A DNA stretch of 64,000 nucleotides, taken from assembly GCA_030323885.1 (NCBI GenBank), contig CM059199.1:1484423-1548422 (forward strand). Direction: 5' to 3'. Position numbers and translations under genes: made by a program. The stretch is from Branchipolynoe longqiensis. Lineage: Eukaryota > Annelida > Polychaeta > Phyllodocida > Polynoidae. The first letter of the stretch is position 1, and each line of letters opens with the position of its first letter. Below, in pieces: positions 31,262-42,084 of the stretch. Under the pieces are notes generated by a model. It saw only the letters and a program-made list of their open reading frames with translations, was not told the DNA's origin and ran no database searches.

Positions 31262-31382
31262 GCACCAGGGAGCCTAGATAGTGTAATGGTTAGCAAGCTA
31301 ATCCAAGAAAGGAATGAAGTGTAGGTTTGAAATCTTCTCGAGGTGTAATATTTCCCATTTCCAGCCCACCCTCATTTCCATG
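31262..31382 (+). mobile_element. SINE-2 copy c
   Basis: gagcctagatagtgtaatgg, box-B-like 'aggtttgaaatc' and aatatttcccatttcc match the 10.1-10.6 kb copies, diverged. Confidence 0.75.
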
Positions 31383-31490
31383 ACACAATGCAATGTTTCC
31401 ATCTTCATATTCCGCAATTCTATTCTTAGTAAATATTTCCATATTTTTCCCAACCGCAGTGACCGATGAACCTTCGTTCCAGCTGAGATA

Positions 31491-32393
31491 TTATTTAATT
31501 AAAACAATTAAAATATATGACGTTGTACAGCATTTTCTTCCATCGTGTTTTATTCCAACTTCACTGTATTTCATCTGCATGCAACCTAACATAAAATGTT
31601 GTATGCTATGCCCCTGAAGAGGTCTCATCGGCCAACAGTAATTTTGTAATTCAAAAAAAAGAAAAGAATAACGAGAGAGAAAAAAGGTTGTTCCAGCCTT
31701 GATTGTCTGGCTTGTTGTCATCGCCGAGGCTGTGAGCTCGTGGGTTTGTTTCCATGTTCGGATACACACATGGGAGAATATGATGCCACCATTTATTTAA
31801 TTAAAACAATTAAAATATATGACGTTCTACAGCATTTTCTTCCATCGTGTTTTATTCCAACTTCACTGTATTTCATCTGCATGCAACCTAACAAAAAATG
31901 TTGTACGCTATGCCCCTGAACAGGTCTCATCGGCCAACAGTAATTTTGTGATTAAAAAAAAAGAAAATAACGAGAGAAAAAAAAGGTTGTTCCAGCCTTG
32001 ATTGTCTGGCTTGTTGTCATCGCCGAGGCTGTGAGCTCGTGGGTTTGTTTCCATGTTCGGATACACACATGGGAGAATATGATGCCACCATTTATTTAAT
32101 TAAAACAATTAAATATATGACGTTCTACAGCATTTTCTTCCATCGTGTTTTATTCCAACTTCACTGTATTTCATCTGCATGCAACCTAACAAAAAATGTT
32201 GTACGCTATGCCCCTGAACAGGTCTCATCGGTCAACAGTAATTTTGTGATTTAAAAAAAAAAAAAAAAAACGAGAGAAAAAGGTTGTTCCAGCCTTGATT
32301 GTCTGGCTTGTTGTCATCGCCGAGGCTGTGAGCTCGTGGGTTTGTTTCCATGTTTGGATACACACATGGGCGAATATGATGCCACCATTTGGG
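31491..32393. repeat. ~300-bp tandem triplicate, possibly Penelope/retrozyme-derived
   Basis: Three head-to-tail units (31491-31792, 31793-32091, 32092-32393) over 95% alike by eye. Each has ttatttaattaaaacaatta, catcgtgttttattccaac, CCCCTGAAGAGGTCTCATCG, an A-rich tract and 'gccttgattgtctggcttg'. CTGAAGA followed by a pairable GGTC/GGCC stem resembles the core of hammerhead-bearing Penelope-like or retrozyme repeats, but the GAAA box is not intact. The class call is inference. Confidence 0.8.
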
Positions 32394-32399
32394 AGGTAT

Positions 32400-32402
<3 letters not shown>

Positions 32403-32430
<28 letters not shown>
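32403..32430. repeat. (TA)14
   Basis: Abuts the left end of MITE-Z copy 3. Confidence 0.95.
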
Positions 32431-32892
32431 GGGTCAGGATCACGAAAAGAGGCCAATTGGTGGAAGTTCTCAGCGTCGATCGGTATAATTATAATTATAA
32501 TTTAGCATTGACAGAGGTGTTGGAAAGTCTTAAAATTTATCCTGAATGTAAAGGTCGAGAGAATACAACAACCTTATTTGTTTCTAGGATAATTTAATAT
32601 AAAACAAAGAAATGCATGAGACTTTAATAATTGCGATGCCGACATCTGTTAAAGTTGTCGGCGTCGATCATTGGATGTCGGCGTCGATCGGTATAATTAT
32701 AGTTTAGTATTGACAGAGATGTTGGAAAGTCCTTAAATTTATACTGAAGGTAAAGGTCGAGAAAATACAACAACTTTATTTGTTTCTAGGATAATTTAAT
32801 ATGAAACAAAGAAATGCACTACACTTTTAAGAATTGCAACGCCGACATCTTCACTTGACCACCGATTGGCCCGTTTTCGTGAGACTGACTCA
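32429..32892. mobile_element. MITE-Z copy 3, with internal duplication (464 bp)
   Basis: Left TGGGTCAGGATCACGAAAAG and inverted right TGAGTCAGTCTCACGAAAAC, extending through GGCCAATTGGTGG-like sequence. The interior contains two ~200-bp direct copies (tttagtattgacagag, tttgtttctaggataattt) with GATGTCGGCGT/ACGCCGACATC sub-ends. (TA)n on both sides. Confidence 0.8.
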
Positions 32893-32996
32893 TATATATA
32901 TATATATATTCAGCTATATATACAGCTGAAATAAACGACCTGAACGTGGTAAGGATTGCTTCTGCGAAACACGCATCAGCATTTGTTATACACTTA

Positions 32997-33335
32997 AAGT
33001 TGCATAGTCCAATCGTTTTGGATTTCTGCCATTTTTCTTAGATAAATATATTAGATTGATCATTATTATTGACTTTACTCTAGTGCGAAGTCGCTTTTAC
33101 TTGAAATGGTAAACTTTTGAGATATTTGAAGTGCAAATCTATGAAATTAGTTTCGGCAAGCATGCCAAAAGTCTGACTCCATAGAGTTCTGCATCAACAC
33201 TTAACACAGTAACAGGTTCTATTAAATTGACTCAGAATTCCCCTAAATGCTTAATACAACGGTAAATATGTAGAATCAGATATAGATAATTGTTTTGGCT
33301 TTGAAAATGTGGTACTTCCTCGGATTATGCACCTT
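32997..33335 (-). mobile_element. MITE-X4, complete
   Basis: AAGTTGCATAGTCCAATC...CTCGGATTATGCACCTT, TA both sides. Confidence 0.9.
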
Positions 33336-33339
33336 TAAG

Positions 33340-34190
33340 AACAATACCCTTTAAGGTAAAGGATAGATGATATCGTTACTGGATGCATTGTGTGTAGTAG
33401 GCATTTTGGGAGATATATATCATATGTATTTATATATATATAATATATGTGAAATATAATGCATTATACTAGTATAAATACAAGGGTAACATGTACATCC
33501 TATATTTCCTCTTGCGCATTGGTTCAGCTTATATAAACCACCTGAGAGACTAGTTAACATGGCTTCAATGAAACACACCTCCAATTTGTGGTACACTTAA
33601 GAGCACTAATGTTCAAAGTACAGAATACGACATTTAGTTACTGGCTCCGTTTAGCATGAATTTTATTCACACAAAATTTGCATTCAACTATGCAAATAGC
33701 GGATACGCTTGGGGGGGCTACCCGCTTGAAGGCATGCAAATATGGCTGTGGGCTCTGCTCCTTTGGACGCTTTATGCGTGTGTGACAACGGTGACCTGGT
33801 GACAGATGTCGGATTCATGGTCGTTTAAGGGTTGCCCTCCATTCTAAAACTAGGGCGTTGATTTCTTCAACGTTCCCAGCTCCATTCGGGGATTTGTTGC
33901 AGCTATTATGTGGTGTTCAGCCGCTCTTCCTGATCTGGTTGTCACTGCCAGCTGTAAATAAATAAAGCGATGCTCCTTTAATATCAAACAATTCTCAATT
34001 GATGCATACTGGGACATGACAGTGAAATGGTTTACGTCTGTGGCTGCCTTGATTCAGTCGCATTAATTTAATTTTCTTTTCATGTTTCTGACAGGAATGA
34101 GATTGTCCAAGAAAATCGGGCCGGCTGCTTGCTTACTGTATAAGCTTAGGCAGGTTTCCCATGGTTACCATTTATTTATTTATTTATTAT
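33340..34190. other. unassigned AT-rich sequence
   Basis: (TA)-rich 33410-33470, G7 at 33710, (TTTA)n at 34170-34190. No gene or family recognised. Confidence 0.4.
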
Positions 34191-34193
34191 TTA

Positions 34194-34692
34194 AAGGTGG
34201 ATAGATTGGTAAAAGTATACCATTTTCAAAGCAGAATACTTGCCTCGATTTGAATTTGTCTCGATGTTAATGTACATACCCAACTTAGATACTGGTGCAC
34301 TTACTAAGTATGTGTTGCTACAGATATATATATATATCTACCTTACTTTGAATTGAAATAAATTCCTTTAAAATGGCTAAATTATGGGATATTTCAACTG
34401 TAAACATGCAAGATTCATGTTGGTGTGATTATCAAAAGAGGTTCTATTAAAATATAGGAAAAATATTTCAACTGTAAACATGCAAGATTAACGTTGGTGT
34501 GATTATTAAAAGAGGTTCTATCTTTTGGTAATCACACCAACGTTAATCTTGCATGTTTACAGTTGAAATATCCCATAATTTAGTCATTTTAAAGGAATTT
34601 ACTTCAATTCAAACTAAGGTAGATTATAATCATCATAATATATTTATCTCAGGAAATGACAGAAACTCAAAAGCCATCGGAATATGCAACTT
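34194..34692 (+). mobile_element. MITE-X5 with internal inverted duplication
   Basis: Normal X ends with TA flanks. The middle carries a ~76-bp segment (34366-34440: taaattatgggatatttcaa, acatgcaagatt) that returns inverted at about 34513-34597, plus a partial direct copy between (34447-34510). The element therefore folds on itself. Confidence 0.85.
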
Positions 34693-34699
34693 TAATGTC

Positions 34700-35535
34700 C
34701 TTCAAACTATTTTATTTAGTATCACTTAATGAGATTGGGCGAGGAGTAGGCATGCCTCGCATAACCATGGACATGTTTCCTAATGTTCACTTTGATTAAA
34801 ACATCTTTTATTGATAGTTCTATCAAACTAACAGGACCGAACCAGCATGAGAAATAAGGTGATTTACTACAATTTATGTAAACAGGAAAGGGTAACTATA
34901 AATATGTCTGTAAACAGCGCCTCTCAACGTTCACTTTAGAAAGCTTCCTAAGGTTTGTTCATGTGCTGTGAATTAAATATTTTCTTAGAAACGTCGGGGA
35001 TTTTTTTACTCTACTTTTGTGGTGTTAAGAAAAGAAAATCCAACTATGACCTATATGTAAACACACGCTTTCAATTTATGGGTAACTTTGACCCACATTT
35101 CGCTACCACTTCCCGGCACTTGGTCCAAGTCAAGTAGTAACTACAGTGATACCCCACAGCATATGTACTAACTAAACCCCTGCCTTTATGACAAATAAAA
35201 CCAACATTGTTTCAATTCCACTTGAATATTAATTGAAATACATCGGGCCTACTGAGCTAGGCTCTTCAGTCGGAGAGAGAGATTCCATCCAACTTCATGG
35301 AGCAGACTGGAGAACAAACAGCAGCCACAGATATCCCTCCAGGGTTGTAAAGTGTTAGGTGTTAGGTGTCCCTCTAACACTTCTAGGCCATTAACTGGTG
35401 TACATTTAGTAACACGACTCCTCCAGTTCGCTAGCCTCCAACCCTCACCCCCCCCCCACCCCCCGCTGCTCTGCTTCTAGTTTATACCAATAGTATGACA
35501 AGGCGCACACGGTAGTAGGGTGCAGATATGATGTA
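34700..35535. other. unassigned sequence
   Basis: C-run at 35451-35463. 'gtgttaggtgttaggtgtc' near 35351. The 60-codon plus frame at 34955-35137 is unrecognised. Confidence 0.4.
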
Positions 35536-35539
35536 CCCA

Positions 35540-36041
35540 GGTGTGGCGGTTTCAGCTGACTGTCAGTTTCAGCCGTGCGCATAGACTCAAACTCAAGGCA
35601 TTGACAATGGTCGTGAGTCACTAACCTTATAAATTTAATTTAATGGTTTTGGTAAAGATGTTTTCTATATGTGTACCAAGCGATTTGTTTCTAGGTGGTG
35701 TGGTTTTAGAATTATTTCACTTTTCCTGGAGTTTCTGTATGAAGATTGCTCACGACCATTGAAAATGCCTTGAGTTTGACAGTACATGCAGTGCAAAACA
35801 TTAGTTTTATTCAAAATTAATAGAAATCAAGAACCCTAACCTTATGAATGTAATATAATCTTTTTGGTAAAGATATTTTCTATATGTGTACCTAGCGATT
35901 TGTTAATAGGTGGTCTGGTTTTAGAGATATTTCACTTTTTCTGTATTTTCTGTATGAAGATTGCTCCCGACCATTGACAATGCCTTGAGTTTGAGTCTAT
36001 GCGCACGGCTGAAACTGTCAGTGAGCTGAAACCGCCACACC
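35540..36041. mobile_element. element F, 78-bp inverted ends (502 bp)
   Basis: GGTGTGGCGGTTTCAGCTGA... inverted at the right end with about 74 of 78 positions matching. The interior has a diverged direct duplication (35640-35760 and 35850-35970: ggtaaagat, tttctatatgtgtacc). Termini match E and J in GGTGTGGCG. Confidence 0.9.
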
Positions 36042-36139
36042 GGTACCGTGGTGTCCCAGAACAAGCAAGTAGTGGTAAATGAGTTTGGTGGATTGTGTGC
36101 ATGTCGTCTGAATGGTAAGCGAAATGAAAACACAACCGG

Positions 36140-36484
36140 CTGGATCCGGGGGCCGAATAGGTAGAGCCCACGCAGCCTCTCCCCTGCGGAAGAAGCTCAG
36201 GAGTTTGAATCCGAGCCGAATCAAACCAATGACTTACAACAAAATTGATACTTATCGCTATACCTAGCCTGGTGCTCGACATTAATATGATGGGACAAGG
36301 ACTGGTTAGCACGGTTCCAGGATAATGTGACTTGTGTGGGAGTTCGGGGTCATGGTACTGGCAGCCTAGTCTCCCAGTGGGACCGCGCGATAACATCACT
36401 GTGAGTGTGCACTGTCACAAGTCGGTGCCCGTGCTGATATGACCTTAAGATGTTGCTATGACATACAACAACATACAGACAAAT
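36140..36484 (+). mobile_element. SINE-S, full length
   Basis: Head ggccgaataggtagagccc, box-B-like gagtttgaatccg, complete body, tail aacaacatacagacaaat. Flanks AAATGAAAAC.ACAACC and AAATGAAGACCTCAACC look like an imperfect target duplication. Confidence 0.85.
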
Positions 36485-36965
36485 GAAGACCTCAACCAGA
36501 AATGGTGCCATAAAGGATATCTGGCAGTGGCCTACCTTGGTGAATGGATTTCCTCATTCCTACCTTCCTTTTATTTATTTATTTACTTCTTTATTTATGT
36601 ATTCATTCATTCATTTATTCCCCGAAAGCTTCTCAAATCTGAGGAAAGAAACATAACCGTATGCGTCTTCTATCCACACTGGCGCCTCCCTGTCGGCCAC
36701 ATACGAAGTTAATCACCTTAATAACCAGATGGGAGGGATTTGGAGCTCAGAAATTGGCCACCCAAACATGTAGATTGGTGAGGTTGCTACGACGGAAATT
36801 GGCATAATAGTGGTCATAGATCAAGGTTGAACATACAACATACTTGCATATTTATAGGGCTGAGAGCATGTCCCAGGTTTAGGGTTCTACCTATTTACGA
36901 CATAGATGGGGGTGGGCTTGCTTGGGTTTCAAGTAATGCAATACCAGACAAATTGGTATTTTCCT
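36485..36965. other. unassigned, (TTTA/ATTC)n inside
   Basis: Simple repeat at 36571-36622. No gene. Confidence 0.4.
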
Positions 36966-36969
36966 CATG

Positions 36970-37440
36970 GTTCTGGTGTCTCATGATAACCGGCCCCAAA
37001 TATCAAATATTACCTCATGATAGCCCTTTCGATAACAGATGTAATTTCATGGAAACAAATAATAAGTGTTGTGTTGCCTCATGATATCCAGTAAAATTTC
37101 AGACTTTGCTTCATGATAACTGAAAAGAAATCTAATGTTGCCTCATGATAACCACATAACTAGCAAATCTCGTCCCATGATATCAAATAACAGGTGTTTC
37201 TTCATAATATCCAGTGAAATTTCAGATGTTACTTCATGACAAACTGACAACAGTCAAATGGTCCCTCATGATAACTAGTTAAATATCCGATGTCAGTTAC
37301 TTCAAGGTTAACAAATATCAGGCCTTGTGTCACAATATCCAAGCAAATTTCAGATGTTAACTCATGATAACTGAACAAATTTCAGATGTTACCTCATGAT
37401 ACATGTCAACAAAAATCAGATATTGCCGAATCATAAAACA
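36970..37440. repeat. ~47-bp minisatellite, about 10 units
   Basis: Recurrent 'cctcatgataac' and 'aaatttcagatgtta', diverged. Confidence 0.85.
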
Positions 37441-38019
37441 GCCTTACATTCGCACATCAAAATCTGTCTGACAATTGAATTTGAAATAATTTTCAAATAA
37501 ATCAACCAGTTTTCTTAAACTGGAATAAGCAACATATCTTAAATGGGACGCTCTGATTAGGCACCCATATCTCCCATGTTGTGTGTAAACTATTACACAT
37601 ACTTCTGCGCCCTAGTCAGAGGTTCGTCCCCTTTGCAAGATCTGCTGCACACTTAGCTTATTGCGAGCGACCATTCCGGTTTATTTATGAGTTTTCTAAA
37701 CGCTATCACTGCGAGCCTAGACAGGTCAAGTGTGTGTCCTTGCAGTCAGTACTGCGCATGACTGACTGAGTGAACCCAGTGTGTCAGCAATGTAAGCGTC
37801 TCAGCGTAACTAAATTCAGTCAATCTCATCCTTCAAATGTCGTCTGCTCAAACTCAGTGATGGTTACAGGGCCCCACAGCGAAACAAATCGATGATGTAT
37901 TGCGGTTATTCGGTATATATTATATATATACATCGCATGAACTAGCTTTATTTAGCAAAAACAAAGAAAACATTTGAATGCTTAAGTGAAATTTCGACCA
38001 GACGAGCATTTATGTTATA
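37441..38019. other. unassigned sequence
   Basis: No gene or repeat family recognised. 'gcgcatgactgactgagtg' near 37754. Confidence 0.4.
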
Positions 38020-38691
38020 ATGCATCCGATTGAAAATCAATCTGGCGGGAAGTTGATCGGTATCTGTGGCGCCGTCGGCCCGTGTGATTCTAAGGATCTC
38101 AGTTCTCAGAGGACAATTCGGCCATCAGGTTCTCAGTGGCTGTTTAATTTCAAGTCTGCCATCCTCAGCCGGTCATCTTGGTGCAACAGGAGCACCGTAG
38201 TAATTTATTATGGTCGCCTTGATGCCCCAAATTCAACAGCAGCTTTTTGTACCAGAGCGATCTCGGCCATGTATCAGTGGCTATTGACTTTCAAGTCTGC
38301 CATCCTCAGCCGGTCACCTTGGTGCAACAGGAGCACCGTAGTAATTTATTATGGTCGCCTCCATGCCCCGAATTCAACAGCAGCTTTTTGTACCAGACCG
38401 ATCTCGGCCATGTATCAGTGGCTATTGACTTTCAAGTCTGCCATCCTCAGCCGGTCATCTTGGTGCAGCAGGAGCACCGTAGTAATTTATTATGGTCGCC
38501 TCCATGCCCCGAATTCAACAGCAGCTTTTTGTATCGCACCACCAAACAGAGTAAATACCTTGATACCAAATATACACCTATTCCAATTTGGATTTCCACC
38601 ACTGTGTATAACTTACAGCGTCATCAAAGGCCAGTTGCTCTCATACCATGCCTATGGGGTGTGGGAGGTTAAAAATCCCTTGGGTCGGTAA
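38020..38691 (+). other. 223-codon open frame across a 141-bp triplicate
   Basis: Longest non-simple open frame. It starts MHPIENQSGGKLIGICG, then contains three 47-residue repeats (FKSAILSRS, WCNRSTVVIYYGR, NSTAAFC), and finally runs into SINE-3. No domain recognised. Because the monomer is 141 bp (47 codons), one stop-free unit guarantees a long frame, and the SINE-derived C-terminus argues against a gene. Confidence 0.25.
38148..38545. repeat. 141-bp minisatellite, three units
   Basis: CAAGTCTGCCATCCTCAGCC restarts at 38151, 38292 and 38433. Units are almost identical. Confidence 0.95.
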
Positions 38692-38791
38692 AAGTGTAGG
38701 CTCGAGCTTTCTATCGACAAACTGTCTCATGGTGAAAACAAGTCTATTCAGACTTATCCATGCTAGGCAGTATAAATCTTCAAGAAAACAG
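38583..38791 (+). mobile_element. SINE-3, 5'-truncated
   Basis: Starts at tttggatttccacca, then body as at 8.46 kb, ending caagaaaacag. Confidence 0.85.
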
Positions 38792-38859
38792 AATTTGGTT
38801 GGCTGATTGCCTGTTGGTATTCCGGTCCTACAATAGATACTTTTATAAAGGATGGTTGT

Positions 38860-39128
38860 GGTAACCTGTATCGTTCTTATATCCAAGACCTGTCAAGGCG
38901 GGACTTAAACCAGTTCATGGTTTAGTCCGAGACAACAGATTCAGGGAAGGATTTCCATCTATCCACAATCCTGTGGCTGAAGCTGTGTTTCCTCAAGTCT
39001 ACATCGCACCTTTTTGTGGATATTCTTTTTCTGTGACCATGGGGTAGGCTTTCCCACGAGACAATAACGATTTCGTTTCTAGTGCTGGCCGTGTCGTTTT
39101 TTCTAGGACCGAAATCACAAAGAAACAA
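38860..39128 (-). pseudogene. LINE reverse-transcriptase C-terminus, broken
   Basis: On minus: HGHRKRISTKRCDVDLRKHS, FSHRIVDRWKSFPESVV, SD-stop, then TMNWFKSRLDRSW in the same frame. This is the conserved end of CR1/jockey-type ORF2 (KRCR-DLRK-FFSQRVV-WN-LP-VV...FK-RLD). A TAA stop interrupts it (around 38919-38921). No polymerase domain upstream. Confidence 0.8.
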
Positions 39129-39321
39129 ACTTGTTCAAATTTACTGCAATTTTCCTTTGGGAGTTTCCTTCACAGTTCGCCATTGTTTCCCCCTACGCCC
39201 CGCCCGCCTCTGGAAAGTTTCAAAATCGACAATGGATGAATGGCGAGGCATAGAAATGCTTTGTTTCAATGGATCCCATCGTACATGATAATCTCTCTAT
39301 CTCTCTCTATGTATATAGAAT

Positions 39322-39622
39322 TTGTACACAGTTACTACTACAGCTGATACTTCATTTATAAAATGTATAGTACTTATGGTAACAAACAGGATTTGCATGC
39401 AGTCACTATTACAACTGATAGTAGTTTCATTTATGCATGATACCTTTATTGGACTGGACTTGTACACAGCTGATACTTCATTTATAAAATGTATAATACT
39501 TTTAGTACGCAGTTAAAACTACAGCTGATACTTCATTTGTAAAATGTATAATACTTTTAGTAACAAACAGGATTTGCATACAGTCGCTATTACGACTGAT
39601 AGTAGTTTAATTTATGCATTAA
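39322..39622. repeat. interleaved ~200-bp direct duplication
   Basis: 'acagctgatacttcattt', 'aaatgtataatacttt', 'aacaaacaggatttgcat' and 'actgatagtagttt' recur two to three times. Confidence 0.8.
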
Positions 39623-39742
39623 GGAATTGTACTGTATGGCCGGAAGACCAGTGCTCTGGCGCTGACAAAACATATTATTCGATGAATAAATACTATATAT
39701 ATATTGCTATGAATATCTCTGTATATAGGGAGAGGGAGCGAA

Positions 39743-39744
<2 letters not shown>

Positions 39745-39812
<68 letters not shown>
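39745..39812. repeat. (CA)33 microsatellite
   Basis: Long pure AC run, likely polymorphic. Confidence 0.97.
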
Positions 39813-39816
<4 letters not shown>

Positions 39817-40370
39817 TTGATTACCATTCATCTCCACCGTATCAATTATTATTTGTAAATGTTATTCTTTGTTTATTCCTATTGTTGCCTACGCCTCCGC
39901 AATTGTCCCAACAGTTATTCCAACTCTATGTTTACGTGAGATAAAAAGGTGCAAATCTTGGAGATTCGATAACATATCGTCTTTTCGGCCGTAATGGTTT
40001 CAAAAGAAATATGCCACCCATAACATGGGCTTCAATTCAATTCCCAGGTCACAACGATTGGATCAATGTGAATCTGGGTACATTTGCATGATCACAAAGC
40101 TTTTATTCTTGGCCTAATTCACAGCTCTAAGTGATTGCATCAATGTGATTCGTGGTATACTTCACAAGTCTCAGTGGTAGCATCAATGTGCGTCTTGATA
40201 TAATTAACAGGTCACAATGAGGTCATGTAATAGGGGTAATAGATTTATATGTGAATTGGCATTTAAGAAGGGATTTAATGTGAATAAAATGCATAATTTA
40301 TCCAATTCAAATCAAATGCCTTCTTAAAGCAAATACACATATGAAGAGCACTATTTCCTAAACAAAATGA
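39813..40370. other. unassigned, weak ~65-bp repeats
   Basis: 'catcaatgtgaatct' and 'gatcacaa' words recur three times at 40046-40215. Otherwise unique. Confidence 0.45.
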
Positions 40371-40646
40371 TTTGTTTGTTGTGCGCACTCATGGCGACTT
40401 TATAGTGCTTCCCCACTAGAAGACCAGGCCACCAGCACCATGACCTAATATCCCACTTAGTCACATTATCCTGACACTGAGGCAACCAGTCCTTGCCATA
40501 TCCTAATAATGCCAAGCGCCAGGCTAGGAAGCAACAAGTATCAATTTTTAAGTCATTGGTTTGACTCGACCAGGATTCGAACCCACGATCTACCATACCA
40601 GCACGGAAGAAGGACGCTCTAACTCATTCGGCCATCCCGTCTGGTC
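40371..40646 (-). mobile_element. SINE-S, internally shortened tail
   Basis: Head ggatggccgaatgagtt (minus) with box B ggattcgaacccac on plus. The body is present. The tail joins at 'tttgttgtgcgcactcat', skipping the usual gacctta-gatgttgc segment. Confidence 0.8.
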
Positions 40647-41768
40647 CTTAAACAAGATGAGCGCCAATCCAAACAAAATGAGTTTGCTATTCCAATGCCA
40701 ATGCCAATTTCGTAGATCATGATTAGGAAAGAGCTGTTCATATACATGTACAGATGAAAATATGTATATATATGTACACTTTAGTGTTGTAGATTTTGGC
40801 CACCTTCAATCGTCATATGACATACGGCTGTAACCCCCGCCCAAATCCTTCCTCCATATATGTATATATAATATATACACACATATATATATAGTTGCAA
40901 GTAAATATATTGAAATCCCTGTGTGTACACCCATACACAGCGGCAATACACTATATTGAATGTCCAGCTACAATACCCCGGGCGCCCGCCCCACCTCGCC
41001 GCGACTGGCTGTCACCCCACCGGGGGCCGGGACGCAGGGGCCCGGCTGACCGGAGGTTCAACCCCGCCTTCCCGGGTCTGCGCGCGCCGTCCATCACGCA
41101 GCAAACCGGAGCCTAGTTAATCGATACGCCGATGGAAAAAAAATAAAAACACCGTCACACGGCAACACTGGGCTTTGCCACGAGCACCACCACTACCAGG
41201 CAGCCTTAGTGCTTCTTCACACGACACTGTACACTGCCGACAATACACCAGGTATTGGCAGCCAAGTGCCTCCCTCCATTCCATGGTTGGTGTGTTTGGT
41301 GTGTGTTTCTCAATGGAACATTTACTCCTTCTTCCTCTTCGCGGTGTGTGTGCAGCGCTACTCCAGGGTAACCACACTCACCCCTACCCCCCACACACAC
41401 CACACCACACACACCACACACACCACATTCCTTCCTGCCTCCACCACCCCTTAACCCATTCACCGTGTATCGAATATCTAGGCCCAACGTTCACCGATTT
41501 CTTGCCGTCGGGTCCCTCTTGTCCTGGCGGGAAAATGTTAAACTACAGCCAGGTCTGTCTGTGTACAGCTTGTAAGCAATTGTGGTCGCGCTTTTGGTGG
41601 ATATTTGTGTGTACAAATATAAAGGTCTATGAGTAGCGGCATGCAAGGGTTAAGCGACATGCAGCTAATTGCTGGCGCGGAGCCGCGCTAAGTAGGTCAA
41701 TAACCCGGCCTACTGCCGGTAGGCAGCGTGGGGCGGGGAGAATGGGAGAGTGAGAGAACGGGAGAGTG
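40647..41768. other. unassigned, CpG patch 40975-41115
   Basis: (TA)-rich 40855-40895. GC/CpG-dense 'gggcgcccgccccacctcgc' region, then (CACAC)n at 41395-41430. Frames here are unrecognised; promoter function is unproven. Confidence 0.35.
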
Positions 41769-41769
41769 G

Positions 41770-42084
41770 GCTGGTTGTTGGGGTTTTACGTCCTGGCAAC
41801 AGCTATGGTCATATCAGGACGGGTACCGACTTGTGACAGTGCACACTCATGGGGATTATATAGCACTGCCCCACTGGGAGACCAGGCTGCGAGCACCATG
41901 ACCCGATATCCCACCCAGTTACATTAATCCTGACACTGAACTAACCAGTCCTTCCTTGCCCTATCCTATTTATGCCGAGCGCCAGGCTAGGAAGCGACGG
42001 GTATACATTTTATAAGCCATCGGTTTGACTCGACCAGGGTTCGAACTCCCCGTGGGTTCGAATCCCAGGATCTCCCAAAACGGA
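41770..42084 (-). mobile_element. SINE-S with doubled box-B region
   Basis: Complete body. The head shows gggttcgaactccccgtggg followed by ttcgaatcccagg (42029-42070), i.e. two facing B-box-like words. Confidence 0.85.
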
